Shown here piece after piece: positions 50,792 through 61,052 of a stretch of 64,000 nt of DNA. The position numbers and the translations under genes were made by a program. This DNA comes from Rhodothermales bacterium (GTDB lineage: Bacteria > Bacteroidota > Rhodothermia > Rhodothermales > JAHQVL01), in assembly GCA_041391505.1 (NCBI GenBank), contig JAWKNW010000001.1:248001-312000 (forward strand). The letters run 5' to 3'. How positions within the stretch are numbered: the stretch's first letter is position 1; each line of letters begins with the position of its first letter. The notes beneath the pieces were generated by a model. That model was not told the DNA's origin and searched no databases. It saw only the letters and a list, made by a program, of their open reading frames with translations.

Positions 50792-51850
50792 ATGCGTATA
50801 CTCCTGTCGTTCGCCAGTTTGTTGTTGATGGCCTTCGTACTGACCGCTTCCAGCGGATGCAGCGGCGAGGCCCAATCCAAGGCGCCCGAGGACGAAAAAG
50901 AGGAAGAAACATCGATCCCCGTGGAGGCCGTCACCGCGTCGATGGGCCCCATATCAGCCTACTATACGGGGACCGCATCCCTTGAGGCCGAGGAAGAGGC
51001 GAGCGTAGCCACCAAGGCCGGCGGCGTTGTCACCCAGCTGTTTGTCGAGGAAGGGCAATACGTCAAAGCCGGCCAGGCCCTGGCGCAGCTCGACGGCGAA
51101 CGCCTCGCGCTCGAACTGGCCCGTTCGGAAGTCAACCTGAACAAGCTGAAACGGGAGCACGAGCGCAATACGGGGCTGTACGAGAAGCAGCTTATTTCCG
51201 TGGAAGAGTACGAGCGCATCCGGTCCGACTTCGAGGCGCAGCAAGCGGCCTACAACCTCGCGAAGCTCGAACTCGACTATACGACCATCCGCGCCCCGAT
51301 CTCGGGCATCATCGCCCAGCGCCACATCAAGGTCGGCAATACGCTCCGGATCAACGACCCTGCCTTTCACATCTCCGATTTCGACCCGCTTCTCGCCGTG
51401 ATGTACGCGCCGGAGCGCGAACTGGGCAAACTGCGCGTGGGACAGGAGGCGAGGTTGTCGGTGGATGCCCTCGCCCAGAACGTGTTCAGCGGGACGATCA
51501 AACGCATCAGCCCGATCGTCGACCCCGAAACCGGTACGTTCAAGGTGACCATCGAGGTCAGGGACGCCAGCAAGCAGCTGAAGCCCGGCATGTTCGGGCG
51601 GATCCAGATCGTCTACGACACCCGCGAGAGCACCCTGCTGGTCCCCAAGGAAGCCGTCGTTGAAGAGGACGAAGTCGCTTCGGTATACATCGTCCAGAAC
51701 GGCGAGGCGTTCCGCAAGACCGTCGAGCGGGGCTACAACGACAGCCGGCATTTCGAGATTCTGTCGGGCATCGTCGAGGGCGACACCGTGATCACCGCCG
51801 GCCAGGCCAGCCTCCGCGACAGCAGTCGCGTGGATGTCATCTGGCGCTGA
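50792..51850 (+). CDS. RND efflux periplasmic adaptor lipoprotein
   Basis: 352 residues from ATG 50792, giving a lipoprotein signal with lipobox SSGC. Membrane-fusion-protein layout: biotinyl-lipoyl halves (GGVVTQLFVEEGQYVKAGQ ... YTTIRAPISGIIAQRHIKVG) flank a helical hairpin (about 110-160), then beta-barrel and membrane-proximal domains (LKPGMFGRIQIVYD). It links the inner-membrane pumps encoded next to an outer-membrane channel, which is not encoded here. Spacing to the pump is 99 bp, including the palindrome CCAAGATCTTGG at 51861-51872. Confidence 0.92.
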   Translation: MRILLSFASLLLMAFVLTASSGCSGEAQSKAPEDEKEEETSIPVEAVTASMGPISAYYTGTASLEAEEEASVATKAGGVVTQLFVEEGQYVKAGQALAQLDGERLALELARSEVNLNKLKREHERNTGLYEKQLISVEEYERIRSDFEAQQAAYNLAKLELDYTTIRAPISGIIAQRHIKVGNTLRINDPAFHISDFDPLLAVMYAPERELGKLRVGQEARLSVDALAQNVFSGTIKRISPIVDPETGTFKVTIEVRDASKQLKPGMFGRIQIVYDTRESTLLVPKEAVVEEDEVASVYIVQNGEAFRKTVERGYNDSRHFEILSGIVEGDTVITAGQASLRDSSRVDVIWR

Positions 51851-51949
51851 GTTTAACGTTCCAAGATCTTGGTTTAAGGGGATTCTGTAGCACGAGCTCG
51901 CCTCATGCTGCCTGTCCTTGAACATTGAACCTATTCCCTTGAACTGTCC

Positions 51950-54900
51950 ATGAGCATCATCGACCTCTCGATTCGGCGGCGCGTCACCATCGCCATGTTC
52001 ACGCTGGCGGTGCTGTTGTTCGGAACGGTCTCGCTGAGCCGGCTTTCGCTCAATCTGCTGCCGGACCTCACGTTCCCGACCCTCACGGTGCGCACGACCT
52101 ACGAAGGCGCCGCGCCGGCGGAGATCGAAAACCTGATCTCCAAACCGATCGAGGAAGCGCTGGGCGTCGTCAAGAACCTCGTCAAGCTCGAGTCGATCTC
52201 ACGCACCGGCCAATCGGATGTCGTGCTCGAGTTTGCCTGGGGGGCGGACATTGACGTGGCCCGGATGGAGGTGCGTGAAAAACTCGACGCCCTGCAGCTC
52301 CCGCTCGAAGCCGAGCGCCCCGTCCTGCTCCGGTTCGACCCCTCGCTCGATCCGATCATGCGTTTCGGGCTCTTCAAGACATCCGACGCCGCGCTCGTCG
52401 CGGACGCCGGCGAGACGCCGGTAGCCTTCGTCGAGGAGGAGGATAACTTCGATGACGCCGGGCTCAAGCAGCTTCGCCGCTACGCCGACGAGCAGCTGAA
52501 GAAGGACATCGAGTCGACCGCCGGCGTCGCCGCCGTCAAGGTCAGCGGCGGCCTCGAGGATGAGGTTCAGGTGCTGCTCGACCAGAAAAAACTGTCGCAG
52601 TTGAACCTGACCGTCAGCCAGGTCGCGCAGGTGCTCCGCTCGGAAAACGTCAACCTCTCGGGCGGCCGGCTGGAAGAAGGCATCCAGGAGTATCTGGTGC
52701 GGACGGTCAACGAGTTTGGCAGCGTCTCCGAGATCGGCGACGTCATCGTGGCCGAAGGCGGCCTTACCCCGGTGTACCTGCGGGACATCGCGTCGGTGCA
52801 GCTCGGCTACAAGGAGCGCGAGGCGATCACGCGCATCAACGGCCGCGAGGCCGTCGAGGTCGCCATCTACAAGGAAGGCGACGCCAACACCGTCGATGTG
52901 GCGCGCAACGTCGAACGCCGGCTTGAGCAGATCAAGGCCTCGCTGCCGGCGAACATGACGATGGAGAAGGTCTACGACCAGTCGACCTTCATCGAAAACG
53001 CCGTCAACGAAGTGGTCAACGCCGGCATCGTCGGCGGCATCCTGGCCATCCTGATCCTCTACCTCTTCCTGCGCGACTTCCGGACCACGCTGATCATTTC
53101 GATCTCGATCCCCGTCTCCGTCATCGCGACGTTCAACATGATGTACGGCTTCGACCTGACGCTGAACATCATGTCGCTCGGAGGGCTGGCGCTCGGCATC
53201 GGTCTGCTGGTGGACAACTCCATCGTCGTGCTGGAAAACATCGCGCGCCACCGCGAGCTGGGCGCCAGCACGATGGAAGCGGCGCGCCTCGGGGCCCGGG
53301 AAGTGACCCAGGCCGTCGTCGCCTCGACGCTCACCACCATCGCCGTGTTTTTCCCGCTCGTTTTTGTGCAGGGCATCGCCGGCCAGCTCTTCCGCGACCA
53401 GGCGCTCACGGTGACCTTCAGCCTCCTCGCCTCACTGATCGTGGCGATCACGCTGATCCCCATGATGGCCTCGCTCCGCAAGGACGGTCCGGTCGCTCCG
53501 CCCGAGGCCCCGCCGCTCAAGACGCCGCGCACCGCGTTCGGCCGGGCCATGCAAGCGACGCGCATCGCCGTGTTTCGCCGCTTCCCGAACGCCGTCGCCT
53601 ACGGCATCTACAAAACCGCCTCCTTCATCGGGCGAGGCATGCGTCTGGCGTTTACGCCGCTCGTGTCCCTGTTCAACGGCGGCTACAACTTCCTGGCGGA
53701 CCGGTATCAGCCGGTCCTTCGCTGGTCGCTCGGCCATCGCGGCGCCGTGCTCGGACTGGCTGTGCTGGCCTTCGCCGGCTCGCTGCTGCTCGTGCCGCAG
53801 CTGGGCGTCGAACTCATCCCGCAGCTGACGCAGGGCGAGTTCAACGTCTCGTTCCGACTCGCTCCGGGCACCCCGCTCGAGCAAACCGACCAGGTGTTGC
53901 GGCGCATGCAGCTGGCCGCCGTGGATGTCCCGGCGATCTCTTCGTCCTTCGCCGTCGCCGGTACGGGCAACCGGATGGACGCCAACCCCGATCAGGGCGG
54001 CGAAAACTGGGGCGAGGTGCATGTGGCGCTGGATCCTGCCGCCGGCCCCGGCGGCGAGGCCACGGCGATGGAGACGCTCCGCGGCGCGCTACGCAACGAA
54101 CCCGGCATCCAGTACGAATTCAGCTATCCGACCCTCTTCACGTTCGACACCCCGATCGAAATCGAGGTCTCCGGCTACGAGCTCGAACGGCTCAAGGAAG
54201 TCTCGCAGGCCATCGCCGCCGGCATGGGCGCGTCCGACCGCTTCGCCGACGTCAAGTCGACCATGGAGCGGGGCAACCCGGAGGTGCAGATCTTCTTCGA
54301 CCGCGAGCGCGCCGCCGCGCTCGGTCTCCCTGTCCACGAACTCGCGCGCCGGGTCGTCGGCAGCGTACGCGGCGACATCGCGACCCGGTACTCGTGGCGC
54401 GATCGCAAGATCGACGTGCTCGTGCGCGTCCAGGAGCGCGACCGGCAGGACATCGACCGGATCCGCGAACTGATCATCAACCCCGAGAGCGCGCGCCCCA
54501 TTCCCCTCTCCGCGGTGGCGGACGTCGTCATCAACACCGGCCCGGGGGAGATACGGCGCATCGGGCAGGAACGCGTCGCCATCGTGAGCGCGAACCTCAA
54601 CTACGGCGACCTCGGCGCCGCGGCGGAGGAGCTGAACGCGATCATCGACGGCACCCCGATCCCGACGGGCATCGGCGTGCGGCTGAGCGGCCAGAGTGAG
54701 GAGATGGACCGCAGCTTTCAGTCGCTCCTGCTCGCCCTCCTGCTGGCCGTCTTCCTCGTCTACCTGATCATGGCCTCGCAGTTCGAGTCGCTGCTGCATC
54801 CCTTCGTCATCTTCTTCAGCATCCCGCTGGCCCTGATCGGCGCGATCGTGTCGCTGTGGATCACGAATTCCACGATCAGCGTCGTCGTGTTCATCGGGTT

Positions 54901-55249
54901 GATCCTGCTCGCCGGCATCGTGGTCAACAACGCCATCGTGCTCGTCGACCTCATCAACCAGCTGCGCGCCCAGGGCGCCGGCAAGGTGGATGCGATCCTC
55001 GAAGCCGGCAAGATGCGGCTGCGACCGATCCTCATGACGACCCTCACGACGACCCTCGGCCTGCTCCCGCTCGCGCTGGGCTTTGGCGAGGGCGCCGAGA
55101 TCCGCGCCCCGATGGCCATCACCGTCATCGGCGGCCTGTCGGTGTCGACGCTGCTGACCCTGGTCGTCATTCCCGTGATGTACACCCTGCTCGACCGGCG
55201 CCCCGACGCCCCGCCGGCCGCCGACGCTTCGATGGAGACCGCACCATGA
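51950..55249 (+). CDS. RND-family efflux pump, first permease
   Basis: 1099 residues, 12 membrane helices and two large periplasmic loops as in AcrB/HAE1 pumps. The TM4 proton-relay region reads GLLVDNSIVVLENI: one Asp is kept where AcrB has Asp-Asp. The C-terminal half has VVVNNAIVLVDLINQLR. It is slightly longer than typical because of an insert around 510-560 between TM6 and TM7. It pairs with the upstream adaptor. The second pump starts within its stop (ATGA). Confidence 0.93.
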   Translation: MSIIDLSIRRRVTIAMFTLAVLLFGTVSLSRLSLNLLPDLTFPTLTVRTTYEGAAPAEIENLISKPIEEALGVVKNLVKLESISRTGQSDVVLEFAWGADIDVARMEVREKLDALQLPLEAERPVLLRFDPSLDPIMRFGLFKTSDAALVADAGETPVAFVEEEDNFDDAGLKQLRRYADEQLKKDIESTAGVAAVKVSGGLEDEVQVLLDQKKLSQLNLTVSQVAQVLRSENVNLSGGRLEEGIQEYLVRTVNEFGSVSEIGDVIVAEGGLTPVYLRDIASVQLGYKEREAITRINGREAVEVAIYKEGDANTVDVARNVERRLEQIKASLPANMTMEKVYDQSTFIENAVNEVVNAGIVGGILAILILYLFLRDFRTTLIISISIPVSVIATFNMMYGFDLTLNIMSLGGLALGIGLLVDNSIVVLENIARHRELGASTMEAARLGAREVTQAVVASTLTTIAVFFPLVFVQGIAGQLFRDQALTVTFSLLASLIVAITLIPMMASLRKDGPVAPPEAPPLKTPRTAFGRAMQATRIAVFRRFPNAVAYGIYKTASFIGRGMRLAFTPLVSLFNGGYNFLADRYQPVLRWSLGHRGAVLGLAVLAFAGSLLLVPQLGVELIPQLTQGEFNVSFRLAPGTPLEQTDQVLRRMQLAAVDVPAISSSFAVAGTGNRMDANPDQGGENWGEVHVALDPAAGPGGEATAMETLRGALRNEPGIQYEFSYPTLFTFDTPIEIEVSGYELERLKEVSQAIAAGMGASDRFADVKSTMERGNPEVQIFFDRERAAALGLPVHELARRVVGSVRGDIATRYSWRDRKIDVLVRVQERDRQDIDRIRELIINPESARPIPLSAVADVVINTGPGEIRRIGQERVAIVSANLNYGDLGAAAEELNAIIDGTPIPTGIGVRLSGQSEEMDRSFQSLLLALLLAVFLVYLIMASQFESLLHPFVIFFSIPLALIGAIVSLWITNSTISVVVFIGLILLAGIVVNNAIVLVDLINQLRAQGAGKVDAILEAGKMRLRPILMTTLTTTLGLLPLALGFGEGAEIRAPMAITVIGGLSVSTLLTLVVIPVMYTLLDRRPDAPPAADASMETAP

Positions 55250-58200
55250 GCATGACCGACCTCTCCATCCGCCGTCCGGTCACGGTGCTGATGACGTTTC
55301 TCTCCCTGATCGTCGTGGGGCTGATCGCGGCGCGGCTGCTGCCGCTCGAATATTTCCCGTCGATCGACTTCCCCGGCGTCTTCGTGCAGATCCCCTACCG
55401 CGGGTCGACGCCCGAGGAAGTCGAGAAGCAGATCACCCGGCCGGCGGAAGAAGTGCTCGCCACGATCAGCGGCCTCAAGCTGATGAGCACCACGTCGGAC
55501 GAGAGCGGGGCGCAGATTTTCCTGCGCTTCGACTGGGGCGAGGAAACCACGCTGAAGGCGCTCGAAGTCCGCGAAAAAATCGACGGCATCCAGAAGCAAT
55601 GGCCGTCGGATGTGGAGCGGTACTTCACGTTCCAGTTCTCGACGAACGACATGCCCGTGCTCATGATGCGCATCTCGTCGGAGCGCGATCTGTCGGGCGC
55701 GTATGAGCTGCTGAACCGGAAGCTGAAACGCCGGCTCGAACGTGTCGACGGCGTGTCGAAGGTCGAACTCTACGGCGTGTACCCGCGCGAAGTGCGGATC
55801 GAGTTGATGGCCGACCGCGTGGCGGCGCACAACATCAACCTCGTGGAGCTGGCGAACGAACTGAGCCAGAGCGATTTTTCGCTCACCGCCGGCCGGATCA
55901 CCGACGGCGGCAAACGCTTCACCCTGCGGCCGCTCGGCGAGCTGAAGTCGCTCGAACAGATCCAGGAACTGGTCCTCAACCGCGAAGGCCTGCGGCTCGA
56001 CGACATCGCGCAGGTGTCGTTCGAGGAGCCCGAACGCACGGAAGGCCGGCATCTCAGCGGCACCTATGCGATCGGGATGAACATCTCGAAGGAATCGGGC
56101 GCCAACACCGTGGAGGTCGCCCGGCTCGTCGAGCGCGAGATCGAGGCGCTGAAGGATGACCCGGAGATGACCGGCATCAACATCTTCTACATGAACAACG
56201 CGGCCGACGGCATCGTCTCGTCGCTGCGCGACCTGCTGGAAAGCGGCCTCATCGGAGCGCTGTTTTCGCTCATCGTGCTGTACCTGTTTTTGCGGCGGAT
56301 GAGCACGACGCTCATCGTGACCCTCGCCGTGCCGGTGTCGATCATCATCACGCTCGGGGCGCTGTATTTCACGGGGCTGTCGCTCAACATCCTCTCGATG
56401 ATGGGCCTGATGCTCGCGGTCGGGATGCTCGTCGACAACGCCGTCGTCGTGACCGAGAGCGTGCACCGGCATCAGACGCTCGACCCGGACCAGCCCGTCG
56501 AAGCCACGCGCCGCGGCGTGAAGGAAGTGGCGCTCGCCGTCACCGCCGGCACCATAACAACCGGCATCGTCTTTCTGCCGTTCATCGTGAGCCCGGCGGA
56601 CGAGGTGACCCTCTTCCTGAAGCATGTCGCGATCTCGATCTGCATCGCGCTGGGCATCTCGCTCATCCTGTCGATGACGGTCGTGCCGTTGCTGATGGCG
56701 CGGCTCAAGCCGGCGCCTCAGGATCTGGAGAAGAAGACCTACATCGACCGCATCGTGCTGCGCTACGACCGCGTCCTGACCTGGCTGGTGGATCACCGGT
56801 GGGCCTCCGTCGCCCTCATGATCGGCACGCTGGCGAGCGTGATCATCCCGATGAGCTTCGTCAACATGGATTTTTTCCCGGACGACGAAGGGACGGAGCG
56901 GCGCATCGAGCTGCATTACCACATCAACGGCGCCTACACCCTGGATCGCGTCGAGACAGCGGTCGAGGAAGTCGAAGCCTTCCTCTTCGCGCACCGGGAT
57001 TCGTTTGAAATCGAGTCGGTCTACAGCTACTACACCCCCGGATACGCGCAGTCTTCCCTGCTCCTGAAAGGCGGCGAGGACGCCCTGCGCAGCCTCGAGG
57101 AGATCCAGAACGACATCCGCGCCGGCATGCCCAAGATGGCCATCGCCAACCCGTCCTTCAGCTGGCAGAGCGGCAATGACGAGGAGGGCATCCGCGTGGT
57201 GCTCTCCGGCGAATCCAGCGAGCGGCTGGTCGAGATCTCCAACGAGGTGGCGCGCGTGCTCGGGCGCGTGGACGGCTTTACGGACGTGCGCTCCGAGGCG
57301 ACCCGCGGCGACGAAGAGATCCAGGTGGTGGTGGACCGCGAACGGGCGCGGCGCTACGGTTTTTCGACGGAGCAGATCGCCACCACGGTGTCGACCGCCA
57401 TGCGCGGCTACAACCTCCGCCGCTACCGCACGCCCGACGGCGAGGTCGAGATGCGGCTGGCGTTCCAGCGGGACGACCAGCGCAGCCTGCAGGATCTGGA
57501 AAACCTGTCCGTCCAGGGCGCCGGCAACGAGACGGTGCGCCTCGCAGCGCTGGCGAACCTCAAGCAGCGCCGCGGGCCGCAGTCGATCCAGCGCGAAAAC
57601 CGCATCACGATGCTGGGCATCCAGGTCAACCTCGACGGCATCAACAAGGACGAGGGCCGCGAGAAGCTCGAAGCCGTGCTGGCCAACTACCAGCTGCCGC
57701 CGGGCTACCAGTGGGGCTACAGCCAGCGCCGCTCGGATGAGGAGACATCCCAGCAGCTCATGATGGTGAACCTGCTCCTCGCGCTGGTGCTGATCTACAT
57801 CGTGATGGCAGCGCTGTTCGAGTCGCTCATCCACCCGGCCGCGATCTGGACCTCGATCCTCTATGCGATCGTCGGCGTCTTCTGGTTCTTCTTTATTACC
57901 AACACGACGCTGCAGATCATGTCCTGGATCGGGGTGCTGATCCTGATCGGGGTCGTGGTGAACAACGGGATCGTGCTGATCGACCACATCAACTTCCTGC
58001 GCGGCGAGGGGCTGGAACGGCGGGAGGCCATCCTGAAGGCCGGCCACGACCGCTTCCGTCCGATCGTCATGACCGCCGCCACGACCGTGCTGGGCCTCAT
58101 CCCCCTCTGCGTCGGGACGACGCAGCTCGGCGGCGACGGCCCGCCGTATTTCCCGATGGCGCGCGCCATCGTGGGCGGATTGTCGTTCTCGACGGTCGTC

Positions 58201-58287
58201 ACCCTCATCATCCTCCCCACCATCTACATTCTTCTGGACGACCTCCGCGACTGGAGCCGGCGCGTGGCGTATGCCGCCAAAAAGTGA
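55246..58287 (+). CDS. RND-family efflux pump, second permease
   Basis: 1013 residues from ATG 55246 overlapping the preceding stop. Same architecture, with an N-terminus (MSMTDLSIRRPVTVLM) parallel to that of the first pump (MSIIDLSIRRRVTIAM). The TM4 region is GMLVDNAVVVTESVH, again a single Asp. A second permease encoded directly in tandem suggests either a heteromeric trimer, as in MdtBC, or two pumps sharing one adaptor. Substrate unknown. Confidence 0.93.
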   Translation: MSMTDLSIRRPVTVLMTFLSLIVVGLIAARLLPLEYFPSIDFPGVFVQIPYRGSTPEEVEKQITRPAEEVLATISGLKLMSTTSDESGAQIFLRFDWGEETTLKALEVREKIDGIQKQWPSDVERYFTFQFSTNDMPVLMMRISSERDLSGAYELLNRKLKRRLERVDGVSKVELYGVYPREVRIELMADRVAAHNINLVELANELSQSDFSLTAGRITDGGKRFTLRPLGELKSLEQIQELVLNREGLRLDDIAQVSFEEPERTEGRHLSGTYAIGMNISKESGANTVEVARLVEREIEALKDDPEMTGINIFYMNNAADGIVSSLRDLLESGLIGALFSLIVLYLFLRRMSTTLIVTLAVPVSIIITLGALYFTGLSLNILSMMGLMLAVGMLVDNAVVVTESVHRHQTLDPDQPVEATRRGVKEVALAVTAGTITTGIVFLPFIVSPADEVTLFLKHVAISICIALGISLILSMTVVPLLMARLKPAPQDLEKKTYIDRIVLRYDRVLTWLVDHRWASVALMIGTLASVIIPMSFVNMDFFPDDEGTERRIELHYHINGAYTLDRVETAVEEVEAFLFAHRDSFEIESVYSYYTPGYAQSSLLLKGGEDALRSLEEIQNDIRAGMPKMAIANPSFSWQSGNDEEGIRVVLSGESSERLVEISNEVARVLGRVDGFTDVRSEATRGDEEIQVVVDRERARRYGFSTEQIATTVSTAMRGYNLRRYRTPDGEVEMRLAFQRDDQRSLQDLENLSVQGAGNETVRLAALANLKQRRGPQSIQRENRITMLGIQVNLDGINKDEGREKLEAVLANYQLPPGYQWGYSQRRSDEETSQQLMMVNLLLALVLIYIVMAALFESLIHPAAIWTSILYAIVGVFWFFFITNTTLQIMSWIGVLILIGVVVNNGIVLIDHINFLRGEGLERREAILKAGHDRFRPIVMTAATTVLGLIPLCVGTTQLGGDGPPYFPMARAIVGGLSFSTVVTLIILPTIYILLDDLRDWSRRVAYAAKK

Positions 58288-58343
58288 CCGCCGCCGCGCC
58301 ATCGGGAGGGAATCAATTTCGGGTGTCGCGCGTGATCCGTCGC

Positions 58344-59309
58344 ATGAACGTAACCGTCCCGATCGCCACCGTCCTGACGGATTCGCCTGAGGAGGCCGCC
58401 GCGTATATCCGTCGCGGCGCGCTCGCGGCGTTTCCCACGGAAACCGTCTACGGCCTCGGCGCCGACGTTTTCCAGCCGGCGGCCATCGCGTCGATCTACG
58501 CCGCCAAATCGAGGCCGGCGGACAACCCGCTGATCATCCATGTCGCCGACGCGGCGGACATCGACCGCGTCGCGGCGTCCGTCCCGCCCGTCGCGCGGGC
58601 GCTCGTCGAAGCCTTCTTCCCCGGCCCCATCACGCTCGTCCTGCCCCGCCACCCCGACGTACCCGACATCGTGAGCGCCGGCCTGGCTACCGTGGCCGTC
58701 CGCATGCCGAGCCATCCGATCGCGCGGGCGTTTCTGGAAGCCTGCGGCACGCCCGTCGCGGCCCCTTCGGCCAATCGGTCGGGCCGGCCGAGCCCGACTA
58801 CCTGGGAGGATGTCTACGCCGACCTCAAGGGGCGCATCGGCTGCATCCTCCAGGGGGATCCGTCGGCCGTCGGCCTGGAATCGACCGTCGTCGACTGCAC
58901 GACGTCGGACCCGCTGATCCTGCGGCCCGGCGCCGTTTCGCTGGAGGAGATCCGGACGATCGCGCCGGCGGCGCGGTATGCGGACCTCAGCCGGCTCGAG
59001 GAAGTCCGCAGCCCCGGTCTCAAACACCGGCATTATGCACCGCAGGCGCGGGTCGTGCTGGTGGATGGGCCGTCGGAGGTGCCGGCGGAGGAAGAAAACG
59101 CCTACATCGGGCTGACGCCCCACCCCCGGATGGAGGCGCTCGGATTGCACGAGGCGCCGGAGCACGTGCCGGCGTATGCGCAGCAGCTTTTCCAGTTCTT
59201 CCGCCGCGCGGATCGGCTGGATCTCGAGACCATCTTTTGCCAGCGCGTGGACCAGGATGGCATCGGGCGCGCCCTGATGGATCGGCTTACGCGTGCGGCA
59301 GCCGGCTGA
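58344..59309 (+). CDS. L-threonylcarbamoyladenylate synthase (Sua5/YrdC/YwlC)
   Basis: 321 residues from ATG 58344; a GTG at 58284 overlapping the pump stop is the alternative. The N-terminal YrdC domain has FPTETVYGLGADVF, KSRPADNPLIIHV and APSANRSGRPSPTT. The C-terminal Sua5 domain is marked by PGLKHRHYAP. It makes threonylcarbamoyl-AMP for the t6A37 modification of ANN-decoding tRNAs. The two-domain length identifies it as Sua5-like rather than single-domain TsaC. Confidence 0.95.
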   Translation: MNVTVPIATVLTDSPEEAAAYIRRGALAAFPTETVYGLGADVFQPAAIASIYAAKSRPADNPLIIHVADAADIDRVAASVPPVARALVEAFFPGPITLVLPRHPDVPDIVSAGLATVAVRMPSHPIARAFLEACGTPVAAPSANRSGRPSPTTWEDVYADLKGRIGCILQGDPSAVGLESTVVDCTTSDPLILRPGAVSLEEIRTIAPAARYADLSRLEEVRSPGLKHRHYAPQARVVLVDGPSEVPAEEENAYIGLTPHPRMEALGLHEAPEHVPAYAQQLFQFFRRADRLDLETIFCQRVDQDGIGRALMDRLTRAAAG

Positions 59310-59372
59310 GGGTGGGCGGCTTTCGCCGGAATGCGTACTTTGCGCTGTTCATCCACCGTACCCCGCATTCGC

Positions 59373-61052
59373 ATGCCCACACCCATCCCCGCATCCCGAG
59401 GCTTGAATCACGGCATCGGGCTCGCGTTGTCGGGCGGCGGTTTTCGCGCCGCCGGCTTTCACCTCGGCACCCTCGCCTACCTGCATCGCGCCGGCCTGCT
59501 CGATCAGGTCGAGGCACTCTCCACCGTCTCGGGCGGCACGTTCGCCGGCGCGGCCTACGTGCTCGCCCTCATCGAAAAAAAGCCGTTCGAGGCGTTTTTT
59601 TCGTCGTTCTACGGGTTTCTGACGCACGAGGTCGTCCTGCGCAAAGGCCTCGCCGGATTGAGCGAGGAACACCCCGACGTGCCTTCCGGACGCAAGGCGC
59701 TCATCATCTCGATGGCCGATGTCTATACCAGGACGCTTTGCTCGCGGCCGGACGGGACGCCGTACGTGTTTGGCGACGTGCTGGACGCCGGCCTGCCAAT
59801 CAAGGAAATCGCCTTCAACGCTACCGAGTTTCAGACCGGCAAGGCCTTCCGGTTTCAGACCAGCCAGACGCGCGGGTTCATCGGCAACAGCTCGATTCGA
59901 CTGAGCCGGCTCGAGGCCGCCGGGATACGGCTGGGCGATATCGTGGCCGCGTCCTCGTGTTTCCCCGGGGGCTTCGAACCGATCGCCTTCCCGTTCGATT
60001 TCGCCTGGCCGGGCGGCAAGCTGCCGGCATCGCTGAAAACGCAGTTCGAGCGGGGCGGGGCGCCTCGGCCCATCGCCTTGATGGACGGAGGCGTGTACGA
60101 CAACCAGGGATTCGACAGCCTCCTGCTCGCCGAACGCCGCGACCGCAATAACCTCGACCCGGGCGAAACGCCGGAAACGGATGCCCTGGGCCTCCTCGTG
60201 ATATCCGACGTCGACAAGGCGCACGAAACGCTGTACGACTTCCCCTCCGTCGACATCGGGAGCCCGATCACCCTGAACACGGTCAACCGCATCTCACAGG
60301 CCATGCTGCTCGTCGCCACCGTGTACGGTGCGCTGCTGGGCTATCGCTTTTTCGACCGCGCCGCGTCGCTCGATGTGCTGGAGGCCTTGCTCCTCGGGCT
60401 CCCGTTCGTCCTCGTCGCCGCGATGGCGATCATCATCTTCTGGGTGCGCCGGCAGGCGAGGGCGGCGATCCGCCGGGTGCCCCACGCCGATCGCGCGCTG
60501 TGGTCGGATATCAAGGGGCTCACGCTGACCCAGGTGGTCGAGATGGGCGTGGCGCGCATGGCGTCGCTGTTCGCGCTCTCGTCGCGCGTCTTCATGAAAC
60601 GCATCCGGCAGATGGGGTACGACCTGCTGTACGAGTCGCCGGAGTACGCCGGCCGGCAGCTGTCGACCCTCATCTACGACCTCACCCCCGAAAATCCGCA
60701 GTACCGGTATCTCCGGACAGGTTTTCTCGACCCTACGCCGACGCTGCGCCGCGTGATCGGCGTGGCGGCCGGCCTGCCCACCGGGCTCTGGTTCGAAGCC
60801 GAATACGAGCTGCCGTGCCTCGTGGCCACCGGACAGGCCACGCTGTGTTACAACCTGATGAAATACATCGCCGCCAACTACGAACTGGCCGGCGCCAAGG
60901 TGGAAAACGAGGATGCCCCGCGGATGCCGATGACGCCCGATATCCAGGCGTTGTGGGACCGGCTCGAGGCCGACTGGCGCGCGCTCAACGACGATCCCTA
61001 CGCCCTGCTGACGCCGCTCGCCGGCGCGATGCCGGTCCGCCCGCCGCGTTAG
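59373..61052 (+). CDS. Patatin-like phospholipase with internal membrane helices
   Basis: 559 residues from ATG 59373; a 14-residue upstream extension is possible. The patatin oxyanion loop is LALSGGGFRAAGFHLG, the nucleophile Ser53 lies in LSTVSGGTFAG (S-x-S-x-G in place of G-x-S-x-G), and the Asp of the dyad is in LMDGGVYDNQG. After that dyad two predicted membrane helices (about 310-327 and 335-358) precede a further 200-residue domain. This suggests a membrane-bound lipid hydrolase with an extra C-terminal domain I do not recognise. Its stop overlaps that of the convergent lipoprotein. Confidence 0.85.
   Translation: MPTPIPASRGLNHGIGLALSGGGFRAAGFHLGTLAYLHRAGLLDQVEALSTVSGGTFAGAAYVLALIEKKPFEAFFSSFYGFLTHEVVLRKGLAGLSEEHPDVPSGRKALIISMADVYTRTLCSRPDGTPYVFGDVLDAGLPIKEIAFNATEFQTGKAFRFQTSQTRGFIGNSSIRLSRLEAAGIRLGDIVAASSCFPGGFEPIAFPFDFAWPGGKLPASLKTQFERGGAPRPIALMDGGVYDNQGFDSLLLAERRDRNNLDPGETPETDALGLLVISDVDKAHETLYDFPSVDIGSPITLNTVNRISQAMLLVATVYGALLGYRFFDRAASLDVLEALLLGLPFVLVAAMAIIIFWVRRQARAAIRRVPHADRALWSDIKGLTLTQVVEMGVARMASLFALSSRVFMKRIRQMGYDLLYESPEYAGRQLSTLIYDLTPENPQYRYLRTGFLDPTPTLRRVIGVAAGLPTGLWFEAEYELPCLVATGQATLCYNLMKYIAANYELAGAKVENEDAPRMPMTPDIQALWDRLEADWRALNDDPYALLTPLAGAMPVRPPR

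Noticed and set aside
54760..58302. 1180-codon minus-strand frame opposite the second RND pump
   Set aside because: His/Asp/Arg-rich shadow translation of a conserved membrane pump.
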